Below, in pieces: positions 16,027 through 26,300 of a DNA stretch of 64,000 nt. Position numbers and translations under genes: made by a program. Positions within the stretch are counted from its first letter, which is position 1. Each line of letters starts with the position of its first letter. The stretch lies in NCBI RefSeq assembly GCF_027947535.2, contig NZ_JAAGKO020000003.1:219286-283285 (forward strand). The letters run 5' to 3'. The notes beneath the pieces were generated by a model. That model worked only from the letters and a program-made list of their open reading frames with translations, ran no database searches and had not been told where the DNA came from. This stretch comes from Streptantibioticus silvisoli. Lineage in GTDB: Bacteria > Actinomycetota > Actinomycetes > Streptomycetales > Streptomycetaceae.

Positions 16027-16040
16027 TTGGTCAAGACCAA
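16027..16040. promoter_or_regulatory. GntR-type operator (dre-like palindrome)
   Basis: TTGGTCAAGACCAA is a perfect 6-bp-arm palindrome resembling the TGGTCTAGACCA operators bound by HutC/DasR-type GntR regulators. It lies between the GntR gene and the SDR gene, in position to control one or both. Confidence 0.55.
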
Positions 16041-16192
16041 TCCGGTGTCCGGTCCATACCAACGCCCGTTGCGGTCACGCGGTGTTCGTAGGATGGGTTG
16101 ATCGTCGCTGGCCGCGACTGCCTGACGTGGGCGTCCGGGCGGCGGACGGCGTAACGGGCGGACAACGGACGGCGAACGGGCGGGAGACGCGC

Positions 16193-16939
16193 ATGGGTGC
16201 GGTCACGGTGGTCACCGGCGGCAGTCGCGGGATCGGTGCGGCCGTCGCGGTACGGCTGGCGCGGGCGGGCCACAGCGTCGCCATCGGCTACGAGCGGGCC
16301 GCCGACGCCGCCGAGACGGTGGCCGGCGAGGTGCGGGCGCTGGGCGCGCAGTGCGTGACGGTGCGGTTGGACATCTGCGTCGAGGAGCAGGTCGACGCGC
16401 TGTTCACGACCGCGGCCGAGCGCCTGGGTCCGGTGACCGGACTGGTCAACAACGCCGGGATCACCGGGCCGTTGGGCCGTTTCACCGAGACGCCGACCGC
16501 GACGGTCCGCCGGGTCGTCGACGTCAACGTGACCGGGAGCCTGCTGTGCGCGCGGCGCGCGGTGCGGGCGATGTCGACCCGCGGCGGCGGTCCGGGCGGT
16601 GCGATCGTCAACATCTCCTCCGGCGCGGCGACCACCGGCAGCCCCGGCGAGTACGTGCACTACGCGGCGAGCAAGGCGGCGGTCGACGCGATGACGATCG
16701 GACTGAGCAAGGAACTGGCGGAGGAGGGCATCCGCGTCAACTCCGTCCAGCCCGGCTCGACCCTGACCGACATCCACGCCACCATGGGCGACGCGGACCG
16801 GCCCTGGCGGATCGTCGACCGCATCCCGATGCGCCGCCCCGGCCGGCCGGAGGAGGTCGCCGGGGCGGTGGCGTGGCTGCTGTCGCCGGAGGCGTCGTAC
16901 ACCACGGGCGCGATCCTGCGCGTCGCCGGCGGACTGTAG
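16193..16939 (+). CDS. short-chain dehydrogenase/reductase
   Basis: A 248-residue classical SDR, NAD(P)-dependent. 'VVTGGSRGIGAAVA' at residues 6-19 is the Rossmann glycine motif, 'LVNNAGITG' the structural NNAG, 'VNISSGAA' carries the catalytic Ser and 'YAASKAAVD' the Tyr-x-x-x-Lys. The GRPEEVAGAVAWLLS and GAILRVAGGL ending is standard. ATG 16193 is 6 bases after GGGAG. Divergent from the GntR gene, which may regulate it. The substrate cannot be read from sequence. Confidence 0.9.
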   Translation: MGAVTVVTGGSRGIGAAVAVRLARAGHSVAIGYERAADAAETVAGEVRALGAQCVTVRLDICVEEQVDALFTTAAERLGPVTGLVNNAGITGPLGRFTETPTATVRRVVDVNVTGSLLCARRAVRAMSTRGGGPGGAIVNISSGAATTGSPGEYVHYAASKAAVDAMTIGLSKELAEEGIRVNSVQPGSTLTDIHATMGDADRPWRIVDRIPMRRPGRPEEVAGAVAWLLSPEASYTTGAILRVAGGL

Positions 16940-17543
16940 CTCCGCCGACCGCCGACCCGGCTCGACGCCGCCGGCCCCCGGGTTGCCGACAGTGGACGGA
17001 ACGGTTCCCCACGGTGGACGCAGCCGGTCCCCCGCCGGACGGGAACGGCCCCCACGCTCGACGCGAACACCCTCCGCGGCGGGCGCAAAGCCGCGCTCGG
17101 CCCTGATCGCCGGCGCCGGCCCGTGCCCCGCAACCGGCGGTGGACATCGACCGATCGTGGAGCGCGCCGAGTCGCCGGCCGGCGGCGGGGCCCGGCGGGA
17201 CGGCGGGATGCCGGGACGGCGGGGGCGCCGTTCTCCGCGCCAACGGCCACCGGCATGCGGCCGATCCGGTGGTTTTCGGTCACTTCGCGCGGAGCGCCAC
17301 CCGCGGTGAGCGGCAAGGACGCGGGGACGACGCGTCGCGGATGACCACCCCCGGCCGCCCTACCGACGAGTAGCATGCGGTTCACCCGGGTACGAAACCC
17401 TCGCGCCATGAGTACGCCCCGGGGCGCCTCACCCGTCCCGGCGCGCGTTCGGCGCGTACTGCGGGCGGGCGCGACGCGTACCGGCCCGGCGAGCACGACC
17501 GTTCCTCGAGCGCCCACCGCCCGTCCCTGCCACGGAGTCGCGG
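16940..17543. other. GC-rich intergenic region, no gene seen
   Basis: About 600 bases between the SDR and the alpha/beta hydrolase. Frames are open on both strands only because stops are rare at this GC content; none shows a conserved motif, good start site or normal residue composition. I see no clear promoter or hairpin. Confidence 0.45.
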
Positions 17544-18385
17544 ATGACCAGTACCGGCACGGCGTCCTTCGCCAACCTCACCCCCGCGGGCCTGCCCGGC
17601 CTCACCCTCGCCTACGAACGGCACGGCGCGGGCGAGCCGCTGGTGCTGCTGCACGGCATCGGCCATCACCGGCAGGCGTGGGACCCGGTGGTCGCCGCGC
17701 TCGCCGAGCGGCGCGAGGTCGTCACGGTGGACCTGCCGGGCTTCGGCGAGTCCCCCGCCCAGCCGGCCGGGCTGCCGTACTCGCTGGACACCGCGGTCAC
17801 GGTCTTCGGCGCCTTCTTCGACGCGCTCGGGCTGCGCGCACCGCACGTGGCGGGCAACTCCCTCGGCGGGCTCATCGCGCTGCGCCTGGCCCAGGCCGGC
17901 CGGGCGCGTTCGGTGACGGCGCTGTCCCCCGGGGGTTTCTGGAACGCGCCGGAGGCGGTGTACACCTTCACCCTGCTGAAGGCGATGCGGCGCGGGGCGC
18001 TCGCGCTGCCGCCCGGGGCGATCGAGCGGATGGCACGCCGGCCGCTGGGTCGCCGGGCGCTGACCGGTGCGATCTGCGCCGATCCGGTGCGCCGCGATCC
18101 GCGCACGGTGGTGGCGGAGACGATGGCGATGCGGGAGGCGACCGGGTTCGACGCCACCCTGGCCGTCGGCAGCGGCGGGGGGCGCTTTCGCGGCGGGGTC
18201 GACGAGCGGAACCGGTGACCATCGCGTGGGGCGACCGCGACCGCATGCTGCCCAGACGCCAGGGGGTGCGGGCCGGGCACGCGATCCCGCACGCCCGGCT
18301 GATACGGCTGCCGCGCTGCGGACACGTGCCGATGAACGACGATCCGGCCCTGGTGGCCCGGGTCCTGCTGGAGGGAAGTCGCTGA
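17544..18385 (+). pseudogene. alpha/beta hydrolase, frameshifted
   Basis: An alpha/beta-fold hydrolase of about 280 residues split over two frames. The first part (17544 to about 18180) has 'LVLLHGIGHHRQAWDPVV' (oxyanion), 'VDLPGFGES' and the nucleophile elbow 'AGNSLGGLIA'. After a run of six G near 18177-18183 the frame degenerates into GGGRFRGGV and stops at 18218, while the true C-terminus ('VTIAWGDRDRMLPRRQGV', 'PRCGHVPMNDDP' with the catalytic His) continues in another frame to 18385. A one-base loss in the G run explains it: either a real mutation or a sequencing error. Confidence 0.75.
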
Positions 18386-18389
18386 CGCC

Positions 18390-18941
18390 GTGGGGTCGTT
18401 GACGTATCGCGAGGTGGGCGCCACCGGTGACGGGTCCCGACTGCCGCCGCCCGGTTACCACTTGCTGCGCGAGAGCATGCGGATCGGTTCGGGTGAACGG
18501 GAGTTCGCGGCGGCGGGCGAGGCGTTGATGCGGTGGCACATGCACCGGCGGATGGGCGTGCGGATGGACACCGAAGCGTCCGCGGCGGCGCCGGGCGTGC
18601 GGGTGGCGGTGGGGCTCGGCGTCGGGCCGCTGCGGCTGACGGCGCCGTGCGAGGTGGTGTGGACGGTCCGCGAGGCGCACCGCGTCGGCTGGGCCTACGG
18701 CAGCCTGCCCGGACATCCCGAGTGCGGCGAGGAGTCCTTCGTGGTGGAACGCGGCGCGGACGGCACGGTGCGGCTGACGGTGACCGCGTTCAGCCGGCCG
18801 GCCGTCTGGTACACCCGGGTCGGCGGGCCCGCGGTCCGGCTGTTCCAGCGGGCGTACGCGCGGCGCTGCGGTCGGGTGCTGCGCCGGCTGGCCGCGACAC
18901 GAACCGGGCAGTCGGTACGGGATCGGACGAGCGGCGGTTAA
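18390..18941 (+). CDS. DUF1990 family protein
   Basis: A 183-residue protein of the DUF1990 family, whose function is unknown. Recognisable parts are 'LTYREVGAT', 'LPPPGYHLLRESMRIGSGE', 'EALMRWHMHRRMGV' and the central 'LTAPCEVVWTVREAHRVGWAYGSLPGHPECGEE' type core with Gly-His-Pro-Glu-x-Gly-Glu-Glu, plus 'AFSRPAVWYTRVGGPAVRL'. The GTG start lies 4 bases after the hydrolase stop, suggesting one transcript. Confidence 0.8.
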   Translation: MGSLTYREVGATGDGSRLPPPGYHLLRESMRIGSGEREFAAAGEALMRWHMHRRMGVRMDTEASAAAPGVRVAVGLGVGPLRLTAPCEVVWTVREAHRVGWAYGSLPGHPECGEESFVVERGADGTVRLTVTAFSRPAVWYTRVGGPAVRLFQRAYARRCGRVLRRLAATRTGQSVRDRTSGG

Positions 18942-19126
18942 TCGTCTGGTTTTACCCGCTCGCCACGAACTGTTTGTGGCGACGCAACACCGCGCCCGGA
19001 CAATGGATCCATGCGTACCACCAGCGCCACCCGAACCCACCGTCCTGCCGCCGCGGTGTCAACCGCCGCGGGCTGCGGTCGAGTTGACGTCCGGTTCGCC
19101 GGCCGCCGGAGCGACGGGGGCCGGCG

Positions 19127-19894
19127 ATGAGCTGGCGCAGGTCCACGCGCAGGCCCGCGGCCGGGAGCACGGCACCGTCCGGAGCACCGGCGCACCGGCA
19201 TCCGGCCGCCTTCCCCGCGGTGGAAACGTACCCGGCAGCCACGCACCCGACTGCCGCTCACCCGGCCACCCACCCGGCCGGCACCCCGGCGCGGGACCTC
19301 CCGGTGCCGGAGCAGCGGCGGACCGTGGGACCGCTGGGTCTGCGGCTGGTGGCCGCCGTGCCGCGCGACGCCCAGCCCACCCGGCTGCCGGACGGCGAAC
19401 GGATCGTGATCCGCGCCGCGGGCCCCGGTGACCGGGCGGCGGGGCGGGCGCTGCACGAACGCTGCTCGCCGGACACCCTCAGCCTGCGCTACCACGGCCC
19501 GGTCGGCGACGCGGACCGCTACCTGACGCACCTGCTCGACCCCCGGCACGGCCGCACCCTCGCGGTGGAGGACGGCACGGGGCGGCTGATCGCGCTCGGC
19601 CACCTGCTGTGGGACGGCGAGGAGAGCGAGCTGGCGCTGCTCGTCGAGGACGCCTGGCAGCGCCGCGGGGTCGGCACGCTGCTGCTGCGCCGGCTGGTCG
19701 CGGTGGCCCGCGCCGAGCGCCGCGCGTCGGTCTACGCGGTCACCCGGCCGGCCAACACCGCCATGCACGCCGCCATGCGGGGCCTGGGCCTGCCGCTGGA
19801 ACGGCACAGCGAGGACGGCGCGCTGGTACTGACCGCGTCCATGACGAATACCGGCAACGCTGGAGAAATACCGGTGGCGACCACGCGAAAGTGA
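19127..19894 (+). CDS. GNAT-family N-acetyltransferase with long N-terminal extension
   Basis: A 255-residue protein. Residues ~90-245 are a GNAT domain with the acetyl-CoA loop 'WQRRGVGTLLLRRLVAVA' and the terminal strand region 'AAMRGLGLPLERHSEDGALVLTA'. The first ~65 residues are Ala/His/Pro/Thr-rich and likely disordered; the conserved region starts around 'PLGLRLVAAVPRDAQPTRLP'. The acceptor substrate is unknown. Confidence 0.8.
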   Translation: MSWRRSTRRPAAGSTAPSGAPAHRHPAAFPAVETYPAATHPTAAHPATHPAGTPARDLPVPEQRRTVGPLGLRLVAAVPRDAQPTRLPDGERIVIRAAGPGDRAAGRALHERCSPDTLSLRYHGPVGDADRYLTHLLDPRHGRTLAVEDGTGRLIALGHLLWDGEESELALLVEDAWQRRGVGTLLLRRLVAVARAERRASVYAVTRPANTAMHAAMRGLGLPLERHSEDGALVLTASMTNTGNAGEIPVATTRK

Positions 19895-19930
19895 TCGACG
19901 CGGTCCGGGCCGCGTACCAGGATGGTCATC

Positions 19931-21625
19931 ATGTCCGACAACACTGACGCCGCACGCCCCCGGGCGATCGCCGACCGCTACGTCGACACCGTCGCCGAAC
20001 GGGAGCCGCTGGTCGCGCTCTCCCTCGGCCTTCACCCCGGTGACGACGCCCTGCCCGACTTCTCCCCCGCCGGCTGCGAGGCCATGGCGGACGTGGCCCG
20101 CGGCGCGCTGGCCGAGCTGGACGCCGCCGAGGCCGCGGGGCCCGGGTCGCCCGCGACGGCCGACGTGGCGGAACGGCGCTGCGGGCGCCTGCTGCGCGAA
20201 CGGCTGACGTCGGAGCTGGCCAACTACGACGCGGGCGAGGACCTGCGCAATGTGAACAACCTCTTCTCACCGGTCACGACCGTGCGCAACGCGTTCCCGC
20301 AGATGCCCACCACAACCGACGAGGACTGGGCGGTGATCGCCGGCCGGCTGCGCAACGTCCCGGCGGCGCTGGACGGTTACCGCGCCTCGCTGGCGCTGGG
20401 CCGCGAACGGGGACTGCTGGCCGCGCCGTTGCAGGTCACCACCTTGGCCGGCCAGTTGGACGAGTGGCTGGTGGGCGACGGCTGGTTCGGGGACTTCGTC
20501 GCGGGCGGCCCCGACAGCCGGCGCGGTGAGCTGGACGGCGCGGCGGCGAAGGCCTCCGAGGCGGTCGCCACCCTGCGCGACTGGCTGCGTGACGTCTACG
20601 CGCCGGCGGCGCAGGGCACCCCGGACGCGGTGGGCCGGGAGCGGTACGCGCTGCGGGTGCGGCACTGGGCGGGCAGTTCGCTGGACCTGGACGAGGCGTA
20701 CGCGTGGGCCTGGGAGGAGTTCCACCGGATCGACGCCGCGATGCGCGCCGAGGCCGGCAAGGTGCTGCCGGGCGCCGGTCCGCTGGAGGCCATGGCGCAC
20801 CTGGAGGCGGCCGGCCCCGCGATCGACGGCGTCGAGGGGGTGCGCGCGTGGCTGCAGAACCTCATGGAGGAGGCCATCGACGCGCTCGACGGCACGCACT
20901 TCGACCTGGCGGAACCGGTGCGGCGGGTGGAGGCCATGATCGCCCCGGCGGGCAGCGCGGCGGCACCGTACTACACCCAGCCGACGCTGGACTTCAGCCG
21001 GCCGGGCCGCACCTGGCTGCCGACGCTGGGCCGCGACCGCTTCCCCACCTACGACCTGGTCAGCACCTGGTACCACGAGGGCGTTCCCGGCCATCACCTC
21101 CAGCTCGCGCAGTGGGTGCACGTCTCGGACCGCCTCTCGCGCTACCAGGCGACGCTGGGCAGGGTCAGCGCCAACCTGGAGGGCTGGGCGCTGTACGCGG
21201 AGCGGCTCATGGACGAACTGGGCTTCTTCACCACCCCGGGCACCCGGCTGGGCCACCTCGACGCGCAGATGATGCGCGCGGTACGGGTGATCGTCGACAT
21301 CGGCATGCACCTGGAGCTGCCCATCCCGCGCGACTCCGGCTTCCGGGACAGCGGCGAGCGCTGGACGCCGGCGCTGGCCCGGGAGTTCTTCGGCCTCAAC
21401 AGCGGTCGCCCGGCGGCGTTCCTGGACAGCGAACTCGTGCGCTACCTCGGCATTCCCGGCCAGGCGATCGGCTACAAGCTGGGCGAACGTGCCTGGCTGG
21501 CCGGGCGGGAGGCGGCCCGCAAGCGGCACGGTGCGGCGTTCGACGCCAAGGCGTGGCACATGGCGGCGCTGTCCCAGGGCTCCCTGGGCCTGGACGACCT
21601 GGTCGCCGAACTGTCCGCGCTGTGA
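19931..21625 (+). CDS. DUF885 family protein (putative metallopeptidase)
   Basis: A 564-residue DUF885 protein. Near residue 383 is 'YHEGVPGHHLQLAQW', the HExxPGHH motif taken as a metal-binding active site of gluzincin type, and 'LEGWALYAERLMDELGFF' carries a further conserved Glu. 'GQAIGYKLGERAWL' is another family signature. No signal peptide is seen, so it is probably cytoplasmic. ATG 19931 is preferred over ATG 19922 because it gives 'MSDNTDAARPRAIADRYV' and sits after AGGATGG. Confidence 0.88.
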   Translation: MSDNTDAARPRAIADRYVDTVAEREPLVALSLGLHPGDDALPDFSPAGCEAMADVARGALAELDAAEAAGPGSPATADVAERRCGRLLRERLTSELANYDAGEDLRNVNNLFSPVTTVRNAFPQMPTTTDEDWAVIAGRLRNVPAALDGYRASLALGRERGLLAAPLQVTTLAGQLDEWLVGDGWFGDFVAGGPDSRRGELDGAAAKASEAVATLRDWLRDVYAPAAQGTPDAVGRERYALRVRHWAGSSLDLDEAYAWAWEEFHRIDAAMRAEAGKVLPGAGPLEAMAHLEAAGPAIDGVEGVRAWLQNLMEEAIDALDGTHFDLAEPVRRVEAMIAPAGSAAAPYYTQPTLDFSRPGRTWLPTLGRDRFPTYDLVSTWYHEGVPGHHLQLAQWVHVSDRLSRYQATLGRVSANLEGWALYAERLMDELGFFTTPGTRLGHLDAQMMRAVRVIVDIGMHLELPIPRDSGFRDSGERWTPALAREFFGLNSGRPAAFLDSELVRYLGIPGQAIGYKLGERAWLAGREAARKRHGAAFDAKAWHMAALSQGSLGLDDLVAELSAL

Positions 21626-21719
21626 CGGCGGACCCGGGCGCGGTCCCACCCACGGTTGTCGCGGGCGCCGGCCCGGCGGCCGGTTGCCTCAACGCGCCTG
21701 GCGACGGTGGGAGTTGACG

Positions 21720-22565
21720 GTGTTCGTGCACTGCGCCGATCCGCTCGCGCCGCGCCGTGCCGATCCGCACTACGCGGGTGAGGTGGCGGCCGGCGGTGTG
21801 CTGATCGACCACGACGCGCTGCTGGCCGGCGACACGGCGGGCGCGGTCGCCCGGGTCAGGCGCGGCGCCGGTCCGGCCTGGTACCGCGGCTGGATGATGC
21901 CATCGGACCGCTACGCCGCCCTGTGGGAGGCGCTGGCGGAACGCGGTGTGACGCTGCTGACGTCGCCGGAGCACTACCGTCGCGCCCACGAACTCCCCGG
22001 CTGGTACGGGGTGTTCGGGGGCGCGACACCGGTCAGCGCGTGGCTTCCGCTGTCATCGGGGCGGGCTCCGGACGCCGGGTCGCTCGCAGCGGTGGCACGG
22101 CGGCTGGGCGGTGGTCCGGGGATCGTCAAGGACTACGTGAAGTCGCGCAAGCACGAGTGGCACGAGGCGTGTTACGTCCCGGACCTCGCCGACACCGATC
22201 AACTGACCCGGGTGGCAACCCGGTTCGTCGAGTTGCAGGAGGAGTACCTGACGGGCGGTCTGGTACTGCGCCGGTTCGAGGAGTTCGACGGGACCGGTGA
22301 GGCTCGGGTGTGGTGGGTGGACGGCGAGCCGGTGCTGACGACCCCTCACCCGGACGCTCCCGAGCAACGCCCCGTTCCCGAACTCGGCTTCGTGGCACCG
22401 CTGGTGGCGGCGCTCGGCTGCCGGTTCCTGACCACCGACCTGGCCCGCAGGACCGACGGGGTCTGGCGGGTGGTGGAGGCCGGCGACGGAGGCGTCAGCG
22501 ACCTGCCGCGCTGCACCGCTGCCGACCCCCTGATGAGGGCGCTGGCGGCGGCTGCCACGACGTGA
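21720..22565 (+). CDS. ATP-grasp domain protein (DUF4343-like)
   Basis: A 281-residue protein. 'GGPGIVKDYVKSRKHEWHEAC' carries the first nucleotide-binding Lys, 'ELQEEYLTGGLVLRRFEEF' is the hinge with the acidic pair, and 'FLTTDLARRTDGVWRVVEAGDGGVS' provides the Mg/ATP-binding Asp and Glu of an ATP-grasp fold. Such proteins ligate a carboxylate to an amine or thiol; the substrate is not evident. The GTG at 21720 is 6 bases after GGGAG; TTG 21714 is an alternative. Confidence 0.75.
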   Translation: MFVHCADPLAPRRADPHYAGEVAAGGVLIDHDALLAGDTAGAVARVRRGAGPAWYRGWMMPSDRYAALWEALAERGVTLLTSPEHYRRAHELPGWYGVFGGATPVSAWLPLSSGRAPDAGSLAAVARRLGGGPGIVKDYVKSRKHEWHEACYVPDLADTDQLTRVATRFVELQEEYLTGGLVLRRFEEFDGTGEARVWWVDGEPVLTTPHPDAPEQRPVPELGFVAPLVAALGCRFLTTDLARRTDGVWRVVEAGDGGVSDLPRCTAADPLMRALAAAATT

Positions 22566-22635
22566 CGGCCGCGCCGCCCGGGGGGAGTAAGGTGCTCCGC
22601 GTCCCGACGGCGGGACCGGTGGAAGGGCAGGGTGC

Positions 22636-23157
22636 ATGGAGGTCTCGTACGACGGCGGCCGGGTCGTGCTGCGCGGTGACCGGGTCGAACTGCGCGAGCA
22701 GCTCCCGCCCGAGGCGGCCCGTATCGCCGACGGCGCCGCGACCGACCTGCGCTGGATCGACGGCACCCCCTGCGACGGCACGGTGGTGGCCGCCTCCATG
22801 GTGGTCAAGGCGTTCACCACGGGGCTCTACGTCCCGGGGTGGGGGGTCTTCACCATCGTGCGGGCCGCGGACGGGCTCGCGGTCGGCGGCATCGGCTTCC
22901 ACGGCCCGCCGCGCGAGGAGGCCGTCGAGATCGGCTACGACCTGTCGGTGACCGCCCGCGGCGCCGGCCTGGCCACCGAGGCGGTGCGCCTGCTGTCCGC
23001 CTGGGCGCTCGGCCAGCCCGACGTGCGGACCGTGGTGGCCACCACCGAACCCGGCAACGCCCCCTCGCAGGCGGTGCTCAACCGGGCCGGTTTCACCCGG
23101 GTCAGTGACGTCGACGGCATGCGGGTCTTCACCCTCGCGGCACCCACGGACGTCTGA
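22636..23157 (+). CDS. GNAT-family N-acetyltransferase (RimJ/RimL-like)
   Basis: A 173-residue acetyltransferase. 'EAVEIGYDLSVTARGAGLATEAVRLLSAWAL' contains the acetyl-CoA binding loop in its Gly-x-Gly-x-Ala form, and 'VVATTEPGNAPSQAVLNRAGFTRV' is the typical RimJ/RimL C-terminal motif. The ATG follows a GGGCAGGG site. It is preceded by an ATP-grasp gene on the same strand about 70 bases upstream. Confidence 0.85.
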   Translation: MEVSYDGGRVVLRGDRVELREQLPPEAARIADGAATDLRWIDGTPCDGTVVAASMVVKAFTTGLYVPGWGVFTIVRAADGLAVGGIGFHGPPREEAVEIGYDLSVTARGAGLATEAVRLLSAWALGQPDVRTVVATTEPGNAPSQAVLNRAGFTRVSDVDGMRVFTLAAPTDV

Positions 23158-23180
23158 CGCCCGACGGACACCGGCGCCAG

Positions 23181-23218
23181 CCGGCACGTCCGGGGTGACC
23201 CGGCACGTCCGGGGTGAC
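23181..23218. repeat. 19-bp direct repeat, two copies
   Basis: CCGGCACGTCCGGGGTGAC occurs twice back to back (23181-23199, 23200-23218), just downstream of the acetyltransferase stop, in the gap before the convergent sbcC gene. Confidence 0.85.
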
Positions 23219-23370
23219 CCGGCCACCCCGCTGCCGCACACCCACCGCACGCCCACCGCTCCTGCCGTACGGCCGCCGTCGCCCCGGAGCGGGTGGGACT
23301 CGGCGGGCCGGAACGGGGAGGGGCTCGGCGGGCGGATCAGCGGCCCGGGCCCGGTGAGCACCGGCGTCGG

Positions 23371-26300
23371 CTACGGCTGCCCGCCCACCCGGTGGCCGCC
23401 GGCTCCGGTCGCGGCGTGGCGGGCCGGTGCCGGGACGCGGTGGCGGACGAAGGAGCCGGTCCGGCCCTTGACGACCTCCAGCTGGGCGGGGATGCGGGCG
23501 CGCAGGTCGGCGACGTGGCTGACGATGCCGACGGCACGGTCGCGTTCGCGCAGCGAGTCCAGCACGTCGAGCACCTCGTCGAGGGTCTGGTCGTCCAGAC
23601 TGCCGAAGCCCTCGTCGATGAAGAGGGTGTCGAGCCGCACCGCGCCCGCCTCGTCGGTCACCACGTCGGCGAGGCCGAGGGCGAGGGCCAGCGAGGCGGA
23701 GAAGGTCTCGCCGCCGGAGAGCGTGGCGGTGTCCCGCTCGGTGCCGGTCCACGCGTCGACCACCCGCAGCCCCAGGCCGGAGCGGGTACGGCCGGAGGCC
23801 CGGGCGTCGGTGTGCGCCAGGGTGTAGCGGCCGGAGGACATCCGGCGCAGCCGGACGCTCGCGGCGGCGGCGACCTGCTCCAGGCGGGCGGCCAGGACGT
23901 AGGACTCCAGGCGCATGCGCAGTTCGTTCTCCGCCGAGGTGCCGGACGCCAGGTGCGACAGCCGGCGCAGCCGGGCGTGCTCCTCGCGCAACGGTGCGAG
24001 GTCCTGGGTCTGCCGGGCCGCCTCGCGGGCCAGCCGGGCGAGCTGCGTATCGCGGTCGGTCCAGGTGTCGGCGGCGGCCGAGGCGGTACGCAGTGCGGTG
24101 GTCGCGGCCTCCATCGCACGGCGCGCGGCCTCGGGGTCGGCGGGCGGTGCGGCGGCCGCCTCCCGCACCTGATGATCCGTCAATTCCGCCTGTACGGCGG
24201 CGCGTTTGTCCCGGTGGGTCTCGACGCGGCGTTGGAGGTCGGCACGTTCGTCGGTGGTGAGCAGTGCCTCGGCGGCCTGCTGGGGGTGGTCGAACCCGGC
24301 GGAGCGTGCGGCGTCGGCGAGTTGGGCCTCCGCGTCGGTGAGGCGCATCTCGGCGTCGGCCAGGGTGCGGGCGGCTTCGGCGGCTTCGGCGAGCAGCCGG
24401 GCCCGCCGCTCCAGCCGGTCCGCACGCTCGGCGATGCCGCCGTCGCCGCCGCCCGCTTCGGCCAACTGGGCGCGCAGGCCGTCGAGTTCGGTGTCGAGTG
24501 CTTCGCGTTGCGAGGCGCGGGCGGCCTGCCGCTTCTGCGTCTCGCGCTGGGTGTCGAGGCGGCCGGTGTACTCGGCCTCGGCACGCCGCAGCTCCTCACG
24601 GGCCGGGTGGACGTCACCGGCGGTGCGCCGGGCGGTGGCCTCCTGCGTGGTCAACGCGTCCACGTCGGCGGCCAGTTGCACCGAGGTGCCGTCGCCGGCG
24701 TCGGCGCGGGCGGCGGCCAGGCGGTCGCGGAGGGTGAGCAGTGCGGTCTCGGCACGGCCGCGGTCGGTCTCGGCGCGGCGGTGCGCGGCGAGGGCGGCCT
24801 CCTCGGCGGCGCCGTCCACGTGGTCGTCGCCGGGGCGGGCCGGGCGGGGGTGGTCGGCGCTGCCGCAGACCGGGCAGTCGGTGCCGGTGGCGAGGGTGGC
24901 CGCGAGTTCGGCGGCGACGGAGCGCAGGCGGCGTTCCTTCAGGGCGAGCCAGTGTTCGTGGGCGCCGGCGGCCGCGGTGCGGGCGGCCAGCAGGGCTTCG
25001 GCGGCTTCGCGTTCCTGGGCGTCGAGGTTCTCGCAGCGCCGGGCGGCGTCCCGCCGTCGAAGGGCGGTCTCCAGGCGGGCGGCGAGCGCCTCGGCGGCGG
25101 TGGCGGCCTCCTGGGCGGTGTCGAGCCGGGCGCGGCAGGTGTCGCGGCGCTGGTCCCAGGTGGTGAGCCAGCCGCCGGTGTCGCGTTCGAGCTCGTCGTC
25201 GGCGGCGGCTTCGCGTTCCAGGCGGGCCCGGTCGGCGACGATGGCGGCGGCGCGCTGCTCGGCGCGGCGGGCGGCGTCGAGCCGGCCGAGGTCCTGCCGG
25301 ATCTGCCGTTCGCGGCCGGTGAGGTCGTCGGCGCCGGCGCCGGTGAGGTCGGGGGGCAGCGGGGCGGTGGTCTCGGCGCGGCGCCGGGCGGCCCGGGCCT
25401 GGTCCTGGGCGGCGCGGTCGCGGGCGTGGAGTGCGGGGGCCACCCGGTCGGCGGCGGCGGCCCGTTCCAGACGTCGCACGTGCTGGTCGAACTCGCCCCG
25501 GGCGGCTTCGAGTTCCTCGTCCCGGGTGCGGGCGGCGGCGTGGCGCTGCTGGAGCGCGGCGGTCTGCCGGGAGGTCTCCAGCGCGTGGCCGGCGGCGCGG
25601 TGGGCGGCTTCCGCGGCGGTCAGCTCGACGGCGGCGACGTCGCGGCGTTCGGCGGCCTCGGCACGGGTGGCGTCGGCCCACAGGGTGACGGTGTCGGTCA
25701 ACTCCGTCTCGCCGGCGGTGAGTTCGGGCATCGGGTGGCTGGCGGCGATGGGTCCGGCGGCCTGGGCCATGCGGTGGGCGACGGCGACCAGGGCCTCGTC
25801 CTGCGCGCGGATCGCGGCCTCGGCGGTACGGCGGCGACCGGCGAGCCACTGCTCGACGGCTTCGAAACGCCCGGTGTCGAAGAGCTTGCCGAGCAGGGCG
25901 GCGCGGTCGGCGGCGTCGGAACGCAGGAAGCGGGCGAACTCGCCCTGCGGGAGCATGACGACCTGGCAGAACTGCTCGCGGCTCATGCCGAGGGCGAGCT
26001 TGATCTCGTCGCCGATCTCGCGGTGCGAACGGCTCAGCGCCTTCCACTCGCCACCGGCGCGTTCACGCAGCAGGGTCAGCGCCTTGTCCGTGGTGCTGCC
26101 GGCCCGCCCCTTCTTGGGGCGCGGCTGCTCGGGACGCCGGGTGATTTCCAACCGCCGTCCGCCGACGGTGAGTTCGAGGACGACCTCGGTGGGTTCGTAC
26201 GGGTCGGCGTGGTCGCTGCGCAGCCGCATGCCCTGCCGGGCGCCGGGCACGCCGCCGTACAGGGCGTAGCAGACCGCGTCCAGCACCGAGGTCTTGCCGG

